Source: Pantanalinema sp. GBBB05
GTDB taxonomy: Bacteria > Cyanobacteriota > Cyanobacteriia > Leptolyngbyales > Leptolyngbyaceae
Direction of reading: 5' to 3'
Assembly (NCBI GenBank): GCA_016743235.1
Contig: VRZD01000053.1
Span: forward strand, 1-33,722
DNA length: 33,722 bases
Positions 1-7,681 of the stretch are shown piece after piece. Below the pieces are notes generated by a model. That model saw only the letters and a list, made by a program, of their open reading frames with translations, was not told where the DNA came from and ran no database searches. Positions within the stretch are counted from its first letter, which is position 1; the number at the start of each line of letters is the position of its first letter. The translations under genes and the position numbers were made by a program.

Positions 1-440
1 TATATCTATCGGGGTATTCAGCGATTTAAATGTCTTGAATTTTACAAGAAAAAGAGGCTGTAACCCTTACCAGACAAAGGTTTTAGCTTTAGCGTTGTTT
101 ATTGTTCCATTGCTAAACATACCCGAATCTGAACAGTTACTAGCTATTCAAATCCTCAAAGACCGGAAGGTGCGCTATCTTTCGACCAATGAGAGTAGCT
201 ACCTTTAAGATTTTACAAAAATTTAATAAAAATATTGCACATATTGCATGGAGTAAGGATACTATATTCTTCAGTGTTAGCGAGAAGTTAAAAAGTTGTC
301 TCGCTGCTACTAGGTCGATCGCTTGTCTCCGGTGGGCATCATGGAGACGTAAAACCAAGGCTCAGGAAACGCCCGATGGATGTGCCAGAGGGGTTAACTG
401 AGCAACCCGTGGCTCTATGCGTCAGCGGGAGCAGCGGGAG
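1..440. other. gene-free left edge with a possible promoter
   Basis: No convincing gene is visible. Short open frames on both strands here have no family signature and overlap one another. The stretch around 205-270 is AT-rich and holds a promoter-like pair on the plus strand: TTGCAC at 235-240 and GATACT at 258-263, spaced 17 bp. It could serve the small gene that begins near 441, but this rests on pattern alone. Confidence 0.4.
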
Positions 441-674
441 ATGTCACCCGAATCTCTATCCACCTATTCCCCGATTTCTCTCATGGCAAAGGAAAAACTG
501 AAAGAGGAACAAGACGAAGAAGAAATCATGCTTCAGGTGAAAGTGCCGATTTCCCTGCGCGATCGCCTGAAACTGCAAAGCGTGATCCACAAAATGTCGA
601 TGGGCGAACTGACCGACAAACTGTTGAGCGAAGCCCTAGACAAACTGGAAAGCCAGCCCAGAACCAAGCGTTAG
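441..674 (+). CDS. small ribbon-helix-helix-like (CopG/Arc type) DNA-binding protein
   Basis: A 77-residue protein with a charged, acid- and lysine-rich N-terminal part, followed by a short strand (MLQVKVPISLRDRLK) and two predicted helices ending in LLSEALDKL. This strand-helix-helix pattern is that of ribbon-helix-helix repressors, often antitoxins or plasmid copy-control proteins that bind DNA as dimers. The ATG at 441 is chosen because GGGAG lies 9 bases upstream; ATGs at 417 and 483 (MAKEKLKEE) are alternatives, and the conserved-looking part is present in all. No toxin-like gene follows, so it is not called an antitoxin. Its closeness to the repeat array and primase-like gene would suit a replication or copy-control regulator, which is inference. 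Confidence 0.6.
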   Translation: MSPESLSTYSPISLMAKEKLKEEQDEEEIMLQVKVPISLRDRLKLQSVIHKMSMGELTDKLLSEALDKLESQPRTKR

Positions 675-1615
675 TTCTTGCGCCAATCCCAGCTTGGTTA
701 GTCAGGTAACGGGCGATCGTTGGGCAATTCCCACGATTTGATCAAAAAAATTGCAACGGAAGTGCAGATCTGACCTGAGATCTCTCCTATACTGCTTAAA
801 GCCCGATCAATTGCCGTCTTGCTCAAAGGCAGACGTGGCAACGGGTTCAGGTTTTTGTGTGTTCATTTCTAGTTGAGGTGACGGTGATGGGATAACCACC
901 TGCTAGAAACATCAAAAACCCCCACTGTCGCAAGCAGAAGGGGCTTTGAAGTTTCTAATCATTTGTTTGATGAGATAGGCAAACAACTCTAACCCAGCGC
1001 AAAACCATTTATGTTGTGTTAGGTTGTCCGCGACGTACCAGACCTAAAAGGCAAGGACGTTGTTAGCTCAATCGAATCGAGAGGTACGCTGGCTATGCCC
1101 CAAAAGGCAAGCTGGCTATACAGATTCAAGAGGCAATCTAGCTAGCTAAACCAATTCTAGAGGTACGCTAACTAAGCCAATTCTAGAGGTAAGTTGGCTA
1201 AGCCAATTCTAGAGATAAGTTGGCTAAGCCAATTCTAGAGGTAAGTTGGCAAAAGATTCAATCCTTTCTTGCGAAAAGTGAAGCAATTTGTGACATCTTC
1301 CAGTCCCCAACCCTGATAGGTTCAGTACTGGCTTCCTAAGATCGCTCTTGAAAGCTTCCTGCTTCATCCGTCCTCCCTCGAAGGTTGCCATTCCCCGTAA
1401 TGCCTACTTCTCCAGGGTTTTTGCTGTTCGGTACACTGCCAGGGCAGGTTCGTTAGGGTCAATACTGCAAACGGACAAAACGGACAAAGATGGATGTAAT
1501 TTGCAGACTGGTCAGATTGCTGTCCACCTTAGGGACATTTGCCGCCAACCTCTAATCGATTGTGCATAGAAGCCTATCTCTCTGTAGTTTCAGCACTCTA
1601 CAGACAGGAAGTTTT
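675..1615. other. gene-free region upstream of the primase-like gene
   Basis: About 940 bases without a supported gene. It contains a weak GC hairpin near 918-950 (CCCC/GGGG with an inner CTG/CAG pairing), then the tandem repeat array listed separately at about 1082-1251, and then a short direct repeat ACGGACAAA twice around 1470-1490. An open frame at 1348-1569 runs through here but has no recognisable domain, and its composition looks non-coding. The layout of repeats followed by a replication-like gene resembles a plasmid origin. Confidence 0.45.
1082..1251. repeat. tandem 23-30 bp repeat array, iteron-like
   Basis: Seven related units begin at about 1082, 1105, 1131, 1161, 1187, 1213 and 1239 (steps 23, 26, 30, 26, 26, 26). 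The last four are the best conserved, with the core AGGTAAGTTGGCTAAGCCAA. Where units join, TTGGCT-A-AGCCAA (1194-1206 and 1220-1232) is a perfect 6-bp inverted repeat, and each good unit also carries the palindrome TCTAGA. A more degenerate copy may begin near 1049. Such phased repeats upstream of a replication gene are typical of iterons, but they could also be regulator sites or a neutral tandem duplication. Confidence 0.8.
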
Positions 1616-3466
1616 ATGCATCTGCAACATTCATTAGAAGCGATCGATCCAGAGCCAAATTCCTTGACATTTCCAGGGTTTGCCAAAACTGATGTTGGCG
1701 TTCACAAGCAACCTGCTTCCAGGCAACGGTCAACCCCTAAACCCCATAGCGGCATTATTGAGCACCGCATTCTCGATCGGTATGAGGCAGCTACCCAAAA
1801 ACTGAAGGCTGACAAATCCCCGGTGGCGGAGTCAAACCCACCCGCTGATCCAGCCCTTGCCACTCTGCCGCCATTGAATGATTTTCTGGCCCTGTTTCCC
1901 CATCGATTCGATTTCCTTTGGGCCGAGCATGTCCGTCCCGGCGATCGACCCAAATGGCATACCGAAAGCCGTTATCCCTTGAATGACTACACCATTCTCC
2001 AGGGTGACTATTTGTATGGGGTACGGTTTGGCAAACAAACCCAGTACATCATGCTGGATATCGATCGTCAAAGTCCTTATCATCCCTGTCGCGATCGTCT
2101 GGCGATCTCCCGCATCATGGCCGCGCTAGAACCGTTAGGTCTGGTCGCTGGAGTCACCATCACCAGCAGTTATAGCGGTGGGATTCATCTCTATCTACCG
2201 TTCTCTATTCCGCAAGATTCCTGGGCGATCGCCTTTGCCGTCAGTGGGTTGCTAGAGAAAGTCGGCTTCAAACCCTTTCCCGGTCATCTAGAACTGTTTC
2301 CCAACCCGCGACCCTACAGTGATCACTTAAGCAACTATGCTGGGCATCGCCTACCAATGGGCCTTGGCTCCTACATCCTCGATCGCGATTTCCAGCCGAT
2401 CTGGAGTGATCAGCATACCTTTGTCGAACACTGGAAAACGGCCCAACACCGCAACCAGATTGATCCAACGGTGATGAAACGGATGGTGAAGCAAGTAAAA
2501 CGCCGCCGCGCCCGCATGTCGGGTCGAGCCAGCAAGTTTCTCAATGATTTGAATCAGGTCGTGGAAGATGGCTGGAGTGGTTTCGGGCAAACCAACTTTA
2601 TTCTCGGTCGGATTGCCATGCGCGAGTTTGTGTTTGGGCATGTGCAGCGCCAGTGTGAACCCTTGAATGGTGAGGCATTAGTCGATGCGATCGTGGAGGT
2701 GGCGCGATCGACCCCTGGATTTAGCGATTTTTGTAGACACCAAGAAGACTTGCTGGATCGAGCCAAGTATTATGCCAAGTCGATCGAAACCAGCCGCTAT
2801 TACCCCTATGGCTATGCTCGCAACGCCAAGCCGAAACCTGTGGAGCCAGCCGATCAAGTAGCCAATCAGCCAGTGATGTTGAGTTTGAACGAACGACGGG
2901 CACAGGATGCCCAGGAACGAATTCGGCGAGGGGTAGCGGAATTAATGGCAGAAAATCGCTTACCAGAGGATGCGGGTAAGCGCCGAGTGTTACTGGTTAG
3001 CCATTGCCATACTTCTCCGGTCACGCTCTATCGCTATAAGGCGCTATGGCATCCCGACCATTTTAGACCTATGCCGATCGCGCCCCCGCCAGAGGAGATC
3101 GATCGACCGCCAGAGCCTCCACCAGATCAAGCGTTACAGACCAAAATCACCAATAAGTTTGGTGCCTGTAACGCTGCCCCTTCAGGGCAAGCGTTAGCAC
3201 TTTTAGCCTCTGGGGGGTCTGGGGGGTTATCCACAGCCGTTTCTCTAAGTGCTGGAATTGCTGAAACTATTGCGCCAGAGGAGGTTCGAGCTGCAATCGC
3301 CAATATGAGCCAGCAACTGCAATCTGAACAGGCAAAGCGGAAAGAGGCTCGGGCTAAGGCTTATCGAGATCGGATGCAAGAGTGGCTGGAGAGTGGCGAT
3401 CCGATTTTGATGGCTGAAGCCCAGCAATTTTTGCTGGCTCAACCAAGGGCAAAACCTCCTGAATGA
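1616..3466 (+). CDS. AEP-like primase / replication protein
   Basis: A 616-residue protein. Residues about 85-260 show the motif order of archaeo-eukaryotic primases: YIMLDID (Asp148 and Asp150, the metal-binding motif I), SGGIHLYLPF (His191, motif II), and LELFPN with Glu226 (motif III), then GHRLPMGLGSYIL. The middle (GFGQTNFILGRIA) resembles the small helical domain following many AEPs, and a putative helix-turn-helix (HTSPVTLYRYKALWHP) lies near residue 475. The C-terminus is charged and probably coiled. The likely role is nucleotide polymerisation or priming for replication of a plasmid-like element. The start at 1616 has AGGAAG well placed upstream; a GTG at 1562 would add 18 residues. 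The repeat array upstream fits a replication role. The motifs are seen; the activity is inferred. Confidence 0.72.
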   Translation: MHLQHSLEAIDPEPNSLTFPGFAKTDVGVHKQPASRQRSTPKPHSGIIEHRILDRYEAATQKLKADKSPVAESNPPADPALATLPPLNDFLALFPHRFDFLWAEHVRPGDRPKWHTESRYPLNDYTILQGDYLYGVRFGKQTQYIMLDIDRQSPYHPCRDRLAISRIMAALEPLGLVAGVTITSSYSGGIHLYLPFSIPQDSWAIAFAVSGLLEKVGFKPFPGHLELFPNPRPYSDHLSNYAGHRLPMGLGSYILDRDFQPIWSDQHTFVEHWKTAQHRNQIDPTVMKRMVKQVKRRRARMSGRASKFLNDLNQVVEDGWSGFGQTNFILGRIAMREFVFGHVQRQCEPLNGEALVDAIVEVARSTPGFSDFCRHQEDLLDRAKYYAKSIETSRYYPYGYARNAKPKPVEPADQVANQPVMLSLNERRAQDAQERIRRGVAELMAENRLPEDAGKRRVLLVSHCHTSPVTLYRYKALWHPDHFRPMPIAPPPEEIDRPPEPPPDQALQTKITNKFGACNAAPSGQALALLASGGSGGLSTAVSLSAGIAETIAPEEVRAAIANMSQQLQSEQAKRKEARAKAYRDRMQEWLESGDPILMAEAQQFLLAQPRAKPPE

Positions 3467-3588
3467 GGCTGGCGATCGCCCAAAACAGACCGAAAATTGA
3501 AAAAATCTTGATTGGTGTAGCACCGATCGATTTTGCTGTGCCAAACTAACGGACGATCGAGCACATTCAGCCGTCGGAGGTCTGTTTC

Positions 3589-4035
3589 ATGCCGCGCAAA
3601 TCTGGAGCCGCTTCGTCAAAAACCACTAAGACGACTAAACGAGCCACTGCACCAAAGGCTGCAAGTGGGTCAGGCGCGATCGACCCGAAACAAGCTGAGA
3701 TTGAAGCCGAAGTCGCGGCCTTCTTTGCCGAATTTGAGCAGGAACAATCAGAAGATTTGGAGGAAGCCTGGTTGGCTGGGTTCTACAATCCACTCGAAGA
3801 TCTGCCGAAACTGCGGAAACGTCCCCTAACGTTGGCGGAGCAAGATTGGTTAGCAGCAGCCTGGGAACGGGAATGGTTACTGGGTGAGGATGGCAACGAG
3901 TCGCTTTACTACACTGCGCCGCCCCCCAAATTCAATCCCAAAAAAGCCGACTGGTATCTGCGACCCGATATGACTGAATTTCTCGACGAACCCATGTTGC
4001 TCAGTGAAGCCATAAAAAAACACCCGATCGCTTAA
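3589..4035 (+). CDS. hypothetical protein downstream of primase-like gene
   Basis: A 148-residue protein I do not recognise. The first 35 residues are rich in Lys, Thr, Ala and Ser and look disordered. The rest is acidic with many aromatic residues (EEAWLAGFYNPLEDLPKL, LAAAWEREWLL, ADWYLRPDMTEFLDEP), suggesting a small helical domain or a protein-binding partner. GGAGG lies 8 bases before the ATG. It follows the primase-like gene by 122 bases on the same strand and is probably co-transcribed. Its last codons (AAA AAA CAC CCG ATC GCT) double as part of a terminator hairpin for the opposite strand. Confidence 0.6.
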   Translation: MPRKSGAASSKTTKTTKRATAPKAASGSGAIDPKQAEIEAEVAAFFAEFEQEQSEDLEEAWLAGFYNPLEDLPKLRKRPLTLAEQDWLAAAWEREWLLGEDGNESLYYTAPPPKFNPKKADWYLRPDMTEFLDEPMLLSEAIKKHPIA

Positions 4036-4050
4036 ATGAGCGTCGGGCGT
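4012..4050 (-). terminator. terminator overlapping the 3' end of the plus-strand gene
   Basis: CCCGATCGCT (4023-4032) pairs with AGCGTCGGG (4039-4047) with one bulge. On the minus strand the stem is followed by GTG and seven T (4014-4020), an intrinsic terminator for the secreted-protein gene at 4115-4474. The stem extends into the coding end of the opposite gene. Confidence 0.7.
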
Positions 4051-4114
4051 TTAACTGTGGTAGGTAGTCATCAACAAATTGGCACTGCTCGTTCAGTTGC
4101 AGGTTGTGAGCTAC

Positions 4115-4474
4115 CTATTCGGTGTACTCGTATGTGCCACCATCGCAAACGTTGACGGAGGACTGCACTAACGCTCCTCGCCCAACCCCTTCGCCAGGGC
4201 CTAAAACTCCCTTAAAGTCATAATGGCAATCTTCGCGACCATCATCGATCGTAATTTGGGTTGACTCACCTGGCGCTAAGACATCTACACCCAGAATGTC
4301 TTCTTCCCAATCATCTGTACTGGGTGGCGAAGCATAAAACTCTTCCAGCACCCGACTCGTGCTATTCACCAAGGTAAAGGTGACTGATTCTGCCGAGGCA
4401 CTTTGTGCACCGAATAGTAGGGAGGTTGTACCTGCAAAAATAGTCAAGCTAGCTAGGAGCCAGGGTTTATTCAT
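4115..4474 (-). CDS. small exported protein, unknown function
   Basis: A 119-residue protein with a clear signal peptide: MNKPWLL, a hydrophobic core (ASLTIFAGTTSLLFGAQ) and an SASA/ES cleavage region near residue 28. The mature part is acidic and begins VTFTLVNSTSRVLEEFYASPPSTDDWEEDILG, with two later cysteines (DCHYDF and VNVCDGG) that could form one disulfide. The pattern of 'residual force, then Ca or carbohydrate-like beta strands' occurs in small cyanobacterial secreted proteins, but no function can be assigned. The start at 4474 has AAGGAAT 8 bases upstream and gives an intact signal peptide; a longer frame to 4513 would spoil it. A terminator follows. Confidence 0.75.
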   Translation of the reverse strand: MNKPWLLASLTIFAGTTSLLFGAQSASAESVTFTLVNSTSRVLEEFYASPPSTDDWEEDILGVDVLAPGESTQITIDDGREDCHYDFKGVLGPGEGVGRGALVQSSVNVCDGGTYEYTE

Positions 4475-4765
4475 ACAACAATTCCTTTGCAATGCAGAAT
4501 GAAGTAAGTGCAAGTGAGGCAGCAGGGTAACAAATTTAACCCGTCACCTAACCATAGATTGCCCAAACTAATTGCCACTTAATCACTCGCTGACGAAAAA
4601 CTCGCGATTGCGTTGCAGGAGCCGAAAGTAGCCGTGCTTGTGACCTCGATCGCTATAAATTCTCTAGAACATCACAAAATAACTAGGGTAGTTGTCACTA
4701 GATAACTTGGGAAAACGCAGGATTATAGTTCTGTAAGCCCCAAACACAACTAAAGGATAACTAGT

Positions 4766-4981
4766 ATGCAACTGAACTACCGCGGTACAACCCTCACCTT
4801 TCAACCCGCTACGGCTGCTGATTTCAAAGCAGCAACTGTGACGCGTCACTTGGTATATCGTGGTTTAGTTAATACAGTGCAAATGCCAATTCAAACTCCC
4901 CAATCTCCTAAGGTAGCTAACTGGCGATTCACTACACCTTGCCAGTTCACTAGCCCAAGGTTCTCAGTTGCCCAAGCTTAA
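4766..4981 (+). CDS. DUF4278 domain protein
   Basis: A 71-residue protein beginning MQLNYRGTTLTF and repeating the motif at VTRHLVYRGL. The YRG motif near the N-terminus and a second one downstream are the mark of DUF4278, a family of short proteins nearly confined to cyanobacteria and of unknown function. AAAGGAT lies 7-13 bases before the ATG, and a strong intrinsic terminator (5031-5058) closes the unit, so it is a single-gene transcript. A relative lies at 24428-24607. Confidence 0.85.
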   Translation: MQLNYRGTTLTFQPATAADFKAATVTRHLVYRGLVNTVQMPIQTPQSPKVANWRFTTPCQFTSPRFSVAQA

Positions 4982-5030
4982 TTAAAAATTCAATCACGGT
5001 GTCTTGACTCTCCTACTTTTTCACGGTGAT

Positions 5031-5058
5031 AACCTGGTAGAGATACCAGGTTTTTTTA
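5031..5058 (+). terminator. intrinsic terminator after the DUF4278 gene
   Basis: AACCTGGTA (5031-5039) and TACCAGGTT (5044-5052) form a perfect 9-bp stem with a GAGA loop, followed by a run of T. Confidence 0.92.
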
Positions 5059-5097
5059 TATCAATTGATTTGTTCAATTAAGGACTGATTAAACACA

Positions 5098-5136
5098 AAA
5101 ATACCTTTGTAAGTCAAAGCTCTACAAAGGTATTTT
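5098..5136 (-). terminator. long-stem terminator of the peptidoglycan-binding-like gene
   Basis: AAAATACCTTTGTA (5098-5111) and TACAAAGGTATTTT (5123-5136) form a perfect 14-bp stem with an 11-base loop. Read on the minus strand it ends in a T run and sits 30 bases beyond the stop codon at 5168. Confidence 0.85.
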
Positions 5137-5167
5137 GAGGGCAGAAGATTCTAGAATTAGGCTTGAA

Positions 5168-5569
5168 TTAAGCGGCTTGACGAGCCAACTCATTCAGACG
5201 GCGGCGAACTTCTAAATTCGCTACACCATCTACGGTATAACCATACCGCCGTTCGAAGTCTTTGACTGCTGCGGTGGTTTTAGGACCATAAAATGGTTGA
5301 TTTTGCGGCAGACCAGCTTTGATCACACGATTTAAATTGTCTTGTAGAACCCGCATTGCCTGTTCGGCCTTAGCCATTGTTTTAGGTCCAGCAATTCCAT
5401 CAACTTTGAGTTGAAAATAAGCTTGGAATTCTTTGATTGCATCAACCGTAATCTTGTCAGTGAGAGGACGATTGTTGCTGGAAACTGGAAAGCTAGGATC
5501 GGGTTCGGGAGCGTAACCAAAACCATGTCCGTAGAGGATACTGCGAAATTCTGCGTTTGTGTAATTCAT
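5168..5569 (-). CDS. peptidoglycan-binding domain (PG_binding_1) protein
   Basis: A 133-residue protein built of two PG_binding_1-like repeats. The first spans about residues 35-70 (LTDKITVDAIKEFQAYFQLKVDGIAGPKTMAKAE), the second about 93-130 (FYGPKTTAAVKDFERRYGYTVDGVANLEVRRRLNEL). The VDG.aGpkT pattern is characteristic of this family, which binds cell-wall peptidoglycan and usually sits beside an enzyme domain. Here no enzyme domain or signal peptide is visible, so an intracellular role or a non-classical function cannot be excluded; such stand-alone versions are frequent in cyanobacteria. The ATG at 5569 has GGAG 8 bases upstream. It is transcribed alone, with a strong terminator. Confidence 0.85.
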   Translation of the reverse strand: MNYTNAEFRSILYGHGFGYAPEPDPSFPVSSNNRPLTDKITVDAIKEFQAYFQLKVDGIAGPKTMAKAEQAMRVLQDNLNRVIKAGLPQNQPFYGPKTTAAVKDFERRYGYTVDGVANLEVRRRLNELARQAA

Positions 5570-5812
5570 TGGGGAGGCTCCAGTGAAATGTGTGTTTGTT
5601 TGGTGTTATCACTGTCTACAAACTGCCAAATTGCCGTTTCTTAAAAATCCCAATAAATCACCCAAATGAGGAAGCTAAAACCCAATGACATACGAAATTC
5701 AAGGAATATCTGGTTCACCCATTTTCGGGATGTTATGAGTACATCTGAAGGAGTGAATCAAATATCTTTTGATCCGAATTTTATGATGAATCATTTGGCG
5801 TGGAGAAGAATT

Positions 5813-6868
5813 TCAACAGGCGATCGCCGCTTTCTCGCCGATGATTTCTGGTCCGGCTTTTCCAATTTGTAATCCCCATTCTGGATGCGCCGCGATCACC
5901 AATCGAATTCCTTTCCGGCAAGTTGGAATCTGCCACAGATTTTGATACTTCGCTAATCGTTGCGCTAACGTCAGTTCTGGCAGTTCTGTAGCAAGTGGCG
6001 CACTGGTTGGGGCTGGCTCTGCCAATACGGTCTGGCGGAATTTCCAAGCCACATATTGCGGATACAGTATATGTCCTTGCTTGCGGATCCATCCTTCAGC
6101 CGCACATGGGGCATCAGCGGGCGGCTGCGGCAGTTTTGCTGTACGACGCACCACGAATGCAAAGAACTCTGGATCGTTACCAGGCGCGACAAAACTCTCC
6201 CAACCTGACACAGATTTTTTCTGTTCTTTTACTGTCGTTGCTTGATCGAGAATTTCTGCATCTGGTGCGATCGCTTTTTCCGTCTCTCTTTCTACTTTAT
6301 TTACAGGATCTTGATTAACTTTAGATAGACCAAAACCCTCACCAGACTTGAATTCCCGATGTTGAAAATTGTTGTTTACAACAACTTCTAATTCAGATTC
6401 AACAATGTTGTTAACGATAGTGCTGGTCTGTAATAGCTCTTCCTTGCAGACTTCTAATCTTGGTTTCTCTAGGAAATCAATTTCCTCAAACCGAGCATAC
6501 ATCCGCTCATACAGTATGCCTCTGGGATAAACTCTGATTTTGGATGGCAACACTTCCAAATCAAGATAGCCACACTTGTTAAGTTGCCTTAATGCTCGAC
6601 TCACAGTAGCTGGGTCGAGTCGCATATCTCTAGCCAGACCTCTCACCGTAATATCAATGGGACGATCGCCAAACGGAGATAGGGTTCTGAGACACATCAA
6701 CACATCAATTTCAGACGGTATCAGCTCCCGACGAATATCCAACCACTCGCCATACGTCATGGGATAGTAGGTTAGCCCAGCCAACGGCTTGTGGTTTACG
6801 CGATCGCGGCTATGATTGGTACGAAAAGATTTTTGCTTCCCTGTCGGAGCAGCGCTCAAATTTGGCAT
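5813..6868 (-). CDS. winged-helix DNA-binding protein, plasmid replication-like
   Basis: A 351-residue protein with a winged helix-turn-helix at about residues 48-108 (LIPSEIDVLMCLRTLSPFGD, then VRGLARDMRLDPATVSRALRQLNKCGYLDLEV). The middle is a variable, probably unstructured linker. A C-terminal segment (GWIRKQGHILYPQYVAWKFR and PEWGLQI) may be a second small domain. The first domain is clearly homologous to the 124-residue protein at 7233-7607. Proteins of this build are common on cyanobacterial plasmids and near mobile regions, where they may act as replication initiators or regulators. The ATG at 6868 has AGGTAACC upstream. A 10-bp hairpin lies just ahead of the start and two 20-bp repeats lie about 270 bases upstream, which could be its operators. 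Confidence 0.65.
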   Translation of the reverse strand: MPNLSAAPTGKQKSFRTNHSRDRVNHKPLAGLTYYPMTYGEWLDIRRELIPSEIDVLMCLRTLSPFGDRPIDITVRGLARDMRLDPATVSRALRQLNKCGYLDLEVLPSKIRVYPRGILYERMYARFEEIDFLEKPRLEVCKEELLQTSTIVNNIVESELEVVVNNNFQHREFKSGEGFGLSKVNQDPVNKVERETEKAIAPDAEILDQATTVKEQKKSVSGWESFVAPGNDPEFFAFVVRRTAKLPQPPADAPCAAEGWIRKQGHILYPQYVAWKFRQTVLAEPAPTSAPLATELPELTLAQRLAKYQNLWQIPTCRKGIRLVIAAHPEWGLQIGKAGPEIIGEKAAIAC

Positions 6869-6896
6869 AATAGGGTTACCTATTTTTTATGTTTTT

Positions 6897-6922
6897 ATGC
6901 CCGGTGTTGTCGCACCGGGCAT
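6897..6922. promoter_or_regulatory. perfect 10-bp hairpin in the leader of the winged-helix gene
   Basis: ATGCCCGGTG (6897-6906) and CACCGGGCAT (6913-6922) form a perfect GC-rich stem with a six-base loop. On the minus strand it ends 28 bases before the start codon at 6868. It lacks a following T run in that direction, whereas on the plus strand CTTTATTTT follows. It could be a leader structure, an operator for a dimeric regulator, or a terminator of plus-strand transcription. Confidence 0.6.
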
Positions 6923-7133
6923 CTTTATTTTGCGGCAAAATTCGCTTGTTATTGCTGCAACATCCAACCGTATTTGTGAAGAAGTATTAAGCTGCGGGTT
7001 CATTCCTTGTTAATTCGGCTGTTTTTGCCCAGATTTTCTCTAACTAAATTTTTATTTTCTCTCTCTCTTTATTTAAATCTTTTAAAGTCTTAGGGAGGCT
7101 GGAAACGTAGACCGTAAGGGACTTTCGGGGCTT

Positions 7134-7173
7134 AGGTGTTGTTTCCAGACAACAGGTGTTGTTTCCAGACAAC
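7134..7173. repeat. tandem 20-bp repeat with internal inverted repeat
   Basis: The unit AGGTGTTGTTTCCAGACAAC occurs twice head to tail, at 7134-7153 and 7154-7173. Each contains TGTTGT and ACAACA as arms of an inverted repeat around TTCCAG, and CTGGAAAC at 7099-7106 is a further inverted half-copy. The 20-bp step places both copies on nearly the same face of the helix, as for cooperative operators of the flanking winged-helix proteins; this role is inferred. Confidence 0.8.
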
Positions 7174-7232
7174 AGTCATTGGCGTTCAGCCCTTTCAGCC
7201 CCTCACAGCAAATTCTCTCCCAACCCACTCCT

Positions 7233-7607
7233 TCACTCGGGTATCGATACAACTACCTCTTCCTCCAGTACCTCAATATTGAGGTACTTTAATTCGTGCA
7301 ATCGTTTGAGTGCTTGGTAGACCGTATTCCGATCCATCTTCCAATCCTTAGCTAACGCTTGGAGTTCAAAAGTTTGTGAGCCTTCACCCCTAGGGTTCAA
7401 TACTTTGAAGTGCAACAGCAGGACCCTTTCAGATGGTGTTAATACCTGGCTGATTGCTCTCATTTCTTCCAGCGTCAGCGCATAGTGATCTTCCCCTATC
7501 GCCTCAATCATCTCTGCAAAAATCTCTGCATCGCTTTGAGCGGGCACTTGTGATGCTTTGCTTGGTTGTTTGGGCGCTGGCTGCGGTGCAAAACCTTTAC
7601 CTGCCAT
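7233..7607 (-). CDS. small winged-helix DNA-binding protein
   Basis: A 124-residue protein. Residues 1-25 are Pro/Lys/Ala-rich and probably disordered; residues 26-56 are a helical, acidic segment. A winged helix follows at 57-113 (LTPSERVLLLHFKVLNPRGEG, then LQALAKDWKMDRNTVYQALKRLHELKYLNIEV). It aligns well with the N-terminal domain of the 351-residue protein downstream on the same strand, so the two are paralogues. AAGGGG precedes the ATG by about 10 bases. It is likely a transcriptional regulator of this minus-strand cluster or of a plasmid-like replication module; the target is unknown. Confidence 0.68.
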   Translation of the reverse strand: MAGKGFAPQPAPKQPSKASQVPAQSDAEIFAEMIEAIGEDHYALTLEEMRAISQVLTPSERVLLLHFKVLNPRGEGSQTFELQALAKDWKMDRNTVYQALKRLHELKYLNIEVLEEEVVVSIPE

Positions 7608-7681
7608 AGTTAAATTCCCCTTATCAGCTTTTACGAATCTTGGCTGGTCAGCATTCTAATCGGTAGTGCTAGAGGCTATGT

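Larger units (their letters stand above)
6869..7232. other. gene-free stretch between two winged-helix genes
   Basis: This 364-base region is the likely promoter and leader of the 351-residue protein. It holds a hairpin at 6897-6922 and a tandem repeat at 7134-7173, both listed separately. No open frame with a recognisable product is present. Confidence 0.6.

Noticed and set aside
140..401. Overlapping short open frames on both strands at the left edge
   Set aside because: AT-rich, mutually overlapping, no ribosome site and no domain pattern.
1082..1251. CRISPR array
   Set aside because: The units are continuous 23-30 bp tandem copies with no unique spacers between them, and no cas genes are present.
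1348..1569. 73-residue plus-strand frame before the primase-like gene
   Set aside because: No recognisable features or start signal; lies in the leader of the next gene and overlaps its possible alternative start.
5666..5872. Short plus-strand frame upstream of the peptidoglycan-binding-like gene
   Set aside because: Runs opposite into the end of the winged-helix gene, with no domain and no ribosome site.
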